From the NCBI GenBank assembly GCA_027922465.2, contig BQMF02000289.1, positions 186,001 through 250,000 on the forward strand: a stretch of DNA of 64,000 nucleotides. The letters run 5' to 3'. This DNA comes from Turritopsis dohrnii. Its lineage: Eukaryota > Cnidaria > Hydrozoa > Anthoathecata > Oceaniidae. The stretch's first letter is position 1. Each line of letters starts with the position of its first letter. This document shows positions 60,400-64,000 of this stretch, piece after piece. The translations under genes were made by a program, and so were the position numbers. The notes below the pieces were generated by a model, which saw only the letters and a list, made by a program, of their open reading frames with translations, made no database searches and was not told the origin of the DNA.

Positions 60400-62220
60400 G
60401 TGTTTTCGTTTGCTCTTCTGACATTTTTTCATTCAATCTTTGCTACAAAATACAAATTCGTTATAATAATATGTTATGAATACAATTATAATTTTGTAGT
60501 GTCCAATATGGTAGACTAATATTAGCAGATTCAAGAGATATATAAAGATATCATATGGAAGAAACTTAAGCATGCAGTACATGTCCGCCATCTTATACGA
60601 CCTTGTAAGGAGACGAACATATAGCCCCATCTACACGATGCGTAAGGTTCTTCAGTTATTTCATCACCGCAGGAGAGTGAAATGGAAAAGAGGAAAAGTA
60701 ATGACAAAATTGAATCCCTCCATCGCCGAGGCTCGCGGTGATATATTCACACGGGTGAACTGTGTGTGGATTATTTATCGCAGAATATTAAATGCACCAG
60801 TCTTAGCTCTAGATTGATTAGCAGTCTTCAAAGTAACTTAGCCAGTGGCGGATCTAGAGGTATGGAGAGCATTAACATAATTTGTGAATTCAATTTATAT
60901 TACCAATGGGATTATTTGAACGCTTTTCTTTTATGGTTAGATTGCTAACACTCTCCTACACAAATTTATAATGTATATGTATAATGTAGCAATGTATAAA
61001 CTGGCCTTTCAGACACTAAGAATTCGAATATCGCGAATAATTTTAAGAAGGGAAACAAGCGCTTTTTTTTTCGCTGTTTTTGTTTTTCTCTTTCAGCTAC
61101 ATGAGAATAGACTTTCTGGTTTTTCGACAAGATAGTACGAATATTTAGCAAAAAATAAAACAATAATAACTTATTTGCGCTTTGTGATGAAGTAGCTATC
61201 ATGGTTTCCTATTTCAAAACATCATGTAATTGCTTACTGCATCAAAAGTATGTATTTTGTCTTCTCAAGAAGGTTTACATGTACGTTTGTGATACATTTT
61301 ATATCAAGTAGATCGCTAGTTTATTTTTGAAGAAAAAAAAGATTTTGTACTCACGAGGTTTGACAAAACATAAAGAAACATAGTCATAATCAAATCACTT
61401 TAAATTTTCCATACATTACATGTGTTCTTTGTTAAATCTATGAAAGGATCAAAAATTGCCCCCGATGTAGGTCCCCCTAAACCCACCCTATTTTCACTAG
61501 AGATGGCGTTCACACCATTCGTTTTTAAGAATTTTTTTTTATCTATTTAATGGTATAAACATCTTAACGAACCAACACAATTTAAAAATGATGCACTCAT
61601 TGGCAGTTTTGTTGAAAAACCACTGCGAAGAAACGCATTCATTTAGAAATATGCACACAATTTAAATGAAAATGCTCTTCATCGCAGTGATTTTTAACGA
61701 TTTTGCCCACTGGGTAGTTAAATGTGCTTACAAAACCTTCAAAATGATTCTGAACATCAATTGAGTGGCCCCTTGAAAGATAGGGGCCTCTGTAGTTTCG
61801 ATCCCGACTTACAGCACGGCATCGCTTAGGAGTTCGTACTAGTGAAAACAACTAGAAGACGCTTTTAGTTCGATAATGAAGCAAATTTCCGAGCATGTAG
61901 AGTGAAAAATCGAAAATATGTTTTTTATCATTACAGACAAACGAAACAACGACTTCGCTTTTTTGGATAAAGTAATTTTTAGAAGCCCTAATAATGATAG
62001 CCTGTTTCTTTATTAAGATAAGCTTGTTAAGTATATTCGTTTTTGATTTGAAACTTTCGGTTTGCATTTCACGTATTCAAAAAAATAATGATTATTGCAT
62101 AGAGAAGAATTAACCGAGACAACATGCATTGTTTGAAAATTGAATTAAAATTTGAATACCGCTAAAGTTTGTTGTGATTCTATCTCTTTTCATATTTCTA
62201 TGATCACACTAATAGTCTAT
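60400..62220. other. Intergenic, no gene seen
   Basis: No convincing frame. CAGTGGCGGATCTAG at about 60842 resembles a hAT-type element end, but no partner end was found. A fragment of the TGGG-end MITE family lies at 61600-61720 (CATCGCAGTGATTTTT, CCACTGGGTAG). Confidence 0.45.
61600..61720. repeat. Partial TGGG-end MITE
   Basis: ACCACTGCGAAGAAACGCAT and its approximate complement around CTCTTCATCGCAGTGATT form a fold-back, ending at GCCCACTGGG. It is similar to 26294-26432. Confidence 0.5.
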
Positions 62221-62299
62221 GTAATAATATGTATCACAATGTACCCGCTTGTTCTCGCTTCTTCTTGAGTGAGCGACCATCAGACCATCAGAGTGTCAT

Positions 62300-63420
62300 T
62301 ACAGCTTTGGTTTATCAGTGCGTTCAGATGTCAAGAAAGAAGAAGCTATCAGGTTTGGGATGTATAGTTTCTTTTATCCTTTCTTTCTCTCTTATACGAA
62401 CGAACCTTCCGATCCTGAAATGGAACATGCTTCGTCACCGACACAATCCGACGACAATCTTTACGACGTCCTTCCTACTACGTTGGCTGATATTGCTGAA
62501 CAACGAAGCAACGCTCAGCAGGAATCTCATTCCGTCCATTTTGAGAAAAATTCTGAAAATGAACTTTGATCAGAGTTACTTCACAGAATTGACAACTTAA
62601 CCAGTGCAATCTGACAAAATACTGTTAGATTGGGGAAAACTTCTAACGAATGGGGTGGGTAGCTTCCCCACACTCATATTCCCCTATGCTGGTGTTGTAC
62701 CAGACACACTTTACTCTGAAAAGAGGAAAGCCACCCTCTTATGAATAGAGACCACGCCTGACAATGAAAATGACGTTCTACATTAAGTCGGAGTCAGGGC
62801 CTCCTTTTGGAGACAATATTGCCCACATTTTCAACAAACTAGTGGAAAATCTTCTGTCTGTAGAAAATGACTGAAAAGTCGAACAATGCTCTTTCCCAAA
62901 AAATTGAAACTTACTTACTAGATCTGCCAATCCTGACATTTGGTCTCAAGTTTGATTGACCAAATAAAGAGCGTTTGATGTGAAACAATAATACATGCAA
63001 AACTTGATTATCAAATCCACATCATGCATATAGCAATCTGTGGAGAGCCTTTGGCAACTTAAGATATTTGAAAGAGTCTATAAATTCGGCTGTCAGATGA
63101 AGCATGGACTTTCTTGCATTTCTAACACATGCTCATATGAACAGCTACGTAGGCAGTATCTTTCCATTGTCTTTGTTCCTGACGAAAAACCATTGGTCAC
63201 AAATGTACCCAACTTCTGTTTGGGGATGACCATAACAAAAGGTTGAAAGAACTAATTGGATCTAATAAATTGAAGATAAAAAAGGTTCATTTTTCAAGTC
63301 AAAAAAACTTGTACATGTTCCCGAAAACCCCCAGGAACCAGAGATCATTCTGGTAAAACAGCAAACAGGGGCAAACAGAGGGGCAACCAATACAACAAAA
63401 AGAAGAAGAACTAAAGGTTT
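62300..63420 (+). pseudogene. Possible gag region of a DIRS-like element
   Basis: Broken frames with EPSDPEMEHASSPTQSDDN, NLYDVLPTTLADIAEQ and later a basic tail (TTKRRRTK) precede the reverse-transcriptase piece at 63655 on the same strand. Similarity to a known gag is weak and the call rests mainly on position. Confidence 0.35.
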
Positions 63421-63654
63421 GTATGTTTAATTCTTATGGCTCTCTTTATTCTGATTTTCTGGACATTCTCTATCAACAAATAACTTACAGCCAAGGGGGT
63501 AATATTAAGCACGATTTCAAATCTTGGAGGTAAATTTGCAAAGATCCATGGATCTTAGACTATTAGTCAACAGTAGTTTGAAATTATATTTTGAATCTAT
63601 TCCTCTTGATGATAACTTCTATGCTTGCTTCTTGTCTCAAGAGGAGACTAGTTT

Positions 63655-63900
63655 CATATTAACAGAATTACAAAAATCTTTCTTCTAAAAAAGTTATTGT
63701 TGATATCTTACGTCAACCAGGTGATTTTGTTTCAGGTGTCTTTGCAAGACCTAAAAAAGATGGTAATTTCCGCATGATTTTGAAATTGAAAAACATTTTA
63801 AAATGGAATCCATCCAAAATACTATCGACGCAATTGAAAAAGATTGCTTCGCGGCTTCAGTTGATCTTAAAGATGCCTCAATACCTATTTAGGAAAATCA
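63655..63900 (+). pseudogene. DIRS-like reverse transcriptase fragment at window end
   Basis: GVFARPKKDGNFRMILKLK, then MESIQNTIDAIEKDCFAA-like sequence and SVDLKDA, are the fingers and first catalytic Asp region of a DIRS-type reverse transcriptase. A frameshift separates the two blocks and an in-frame stop follows soon after SVDLKDA. The rest lies beyond the window. Confidence 0.65.
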
Positions 63901-64000
63901 CCAAAAATTCTTAAAACAATCTTTAAACAATCTTTATTTCAATTTATATGCATGGCTTAAGGATACGCACCTGCTATAAGAGTATTTACTAACATTGTTA

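Noticed and set aside
60842..60856. hAT element end CAGTGGCGGATCTAG
   Set aside because: No complementary end or 8-bp target duplication was found nearby.
1..64000. CRISPR arrays, bacterial operons or phage genes
   Set aside because: The genes are spliced, no regularly spaced short repeats exist, and all recognisable proteins are of animal or transposon type.

Overview
This window is animal nuclear DNA. The genes have introns with GT..AG junctions, UTRs and introns are AT-rich, and transposable elements are dense. The gene set (VTI1A, NPC1, TXNDC5 and HEPN/NB-ARC receptor-like proteins) and the mix of repeats suggest an invertebrate. A cnidarian, perhaps a hydrozoan, is my best guess, but the sequence alone does not prove this.

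Layout. 1-6.3 kb is intergenic and full of repeats: a tRNA-derived SINE, a 774-bp inverted-repeat element and copies of a dispersed repeat. 6396-10282 (+) is a complete 8-exon VTI1A SNARE gene. 15105-20878 (+) is a complete 9-exon NPC1 cholesterol-transporter gene with an inverted-repeat element in intron 3. 21-26.6 kb has no clear host gene; it holds a 775-bp DNA transposon with a transposase-like fragment, a decayed LINE, one unrecognised open frame (25.65-26.0 kb) and MITEs.

26.7-50.2 kb is a tandem segmental duplication. Copy A is about 26.69-37.45 kb and copy B about 37.46-50.19 kb. Each carries, on the minus strand, one intact three-exon gene for a roughly 1,075-residue protein: HEPN domain of the DZIP3 type, coiled coil, NB-ARC (STAND) NTPase, then TPR-like helices. 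This is the architecture of an NLR-like innate immune sensor. The right-hand breakpoint lies inside an intron of a TXNDC5 (ERp46) gene, so copy B keeps the working 3' end of TXNDC5 (49276-58176, minus, 12 exons) while copy A carries a broken 3' fragment. Because the two copies are otherwise alignable, each shows the empty site for insertions in the other. Copy B gained a 2,655-bp PIF/Harbinger transposon with both of its genes. Copy A gained at least five small elements, with target duplications TA, AAAT, TA, AGAGAAGTTAGT and TA.

53-57.4 kb is the large intron 3 of TXNDC5. It holds an old LINE split by a younger, 5'-truncated LINE of opposite orientation, and a tRNA-derived SINE. 58.3-64 kb is mostly remnants of tyrosine-recombinase retrotransposons (DIRS/Ngaro type): gag- and recombinase-like pieces on the minus strand, and a reverse-transcriptase piece on the plus strand that runs off the window.

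The most interesting content is the HEPN-NB-ARC pair. A conserved R-x4-H motif suggests an RNase-type effector joined to an oligomerising NTPase sensor. Stretches of near-perfect identity between the copies lie among about 9% diverged introns, which suggests gene conversion. Gene models were assembled by hand from reading frame, splice consensus and remembered family sequence; no alignment was run.
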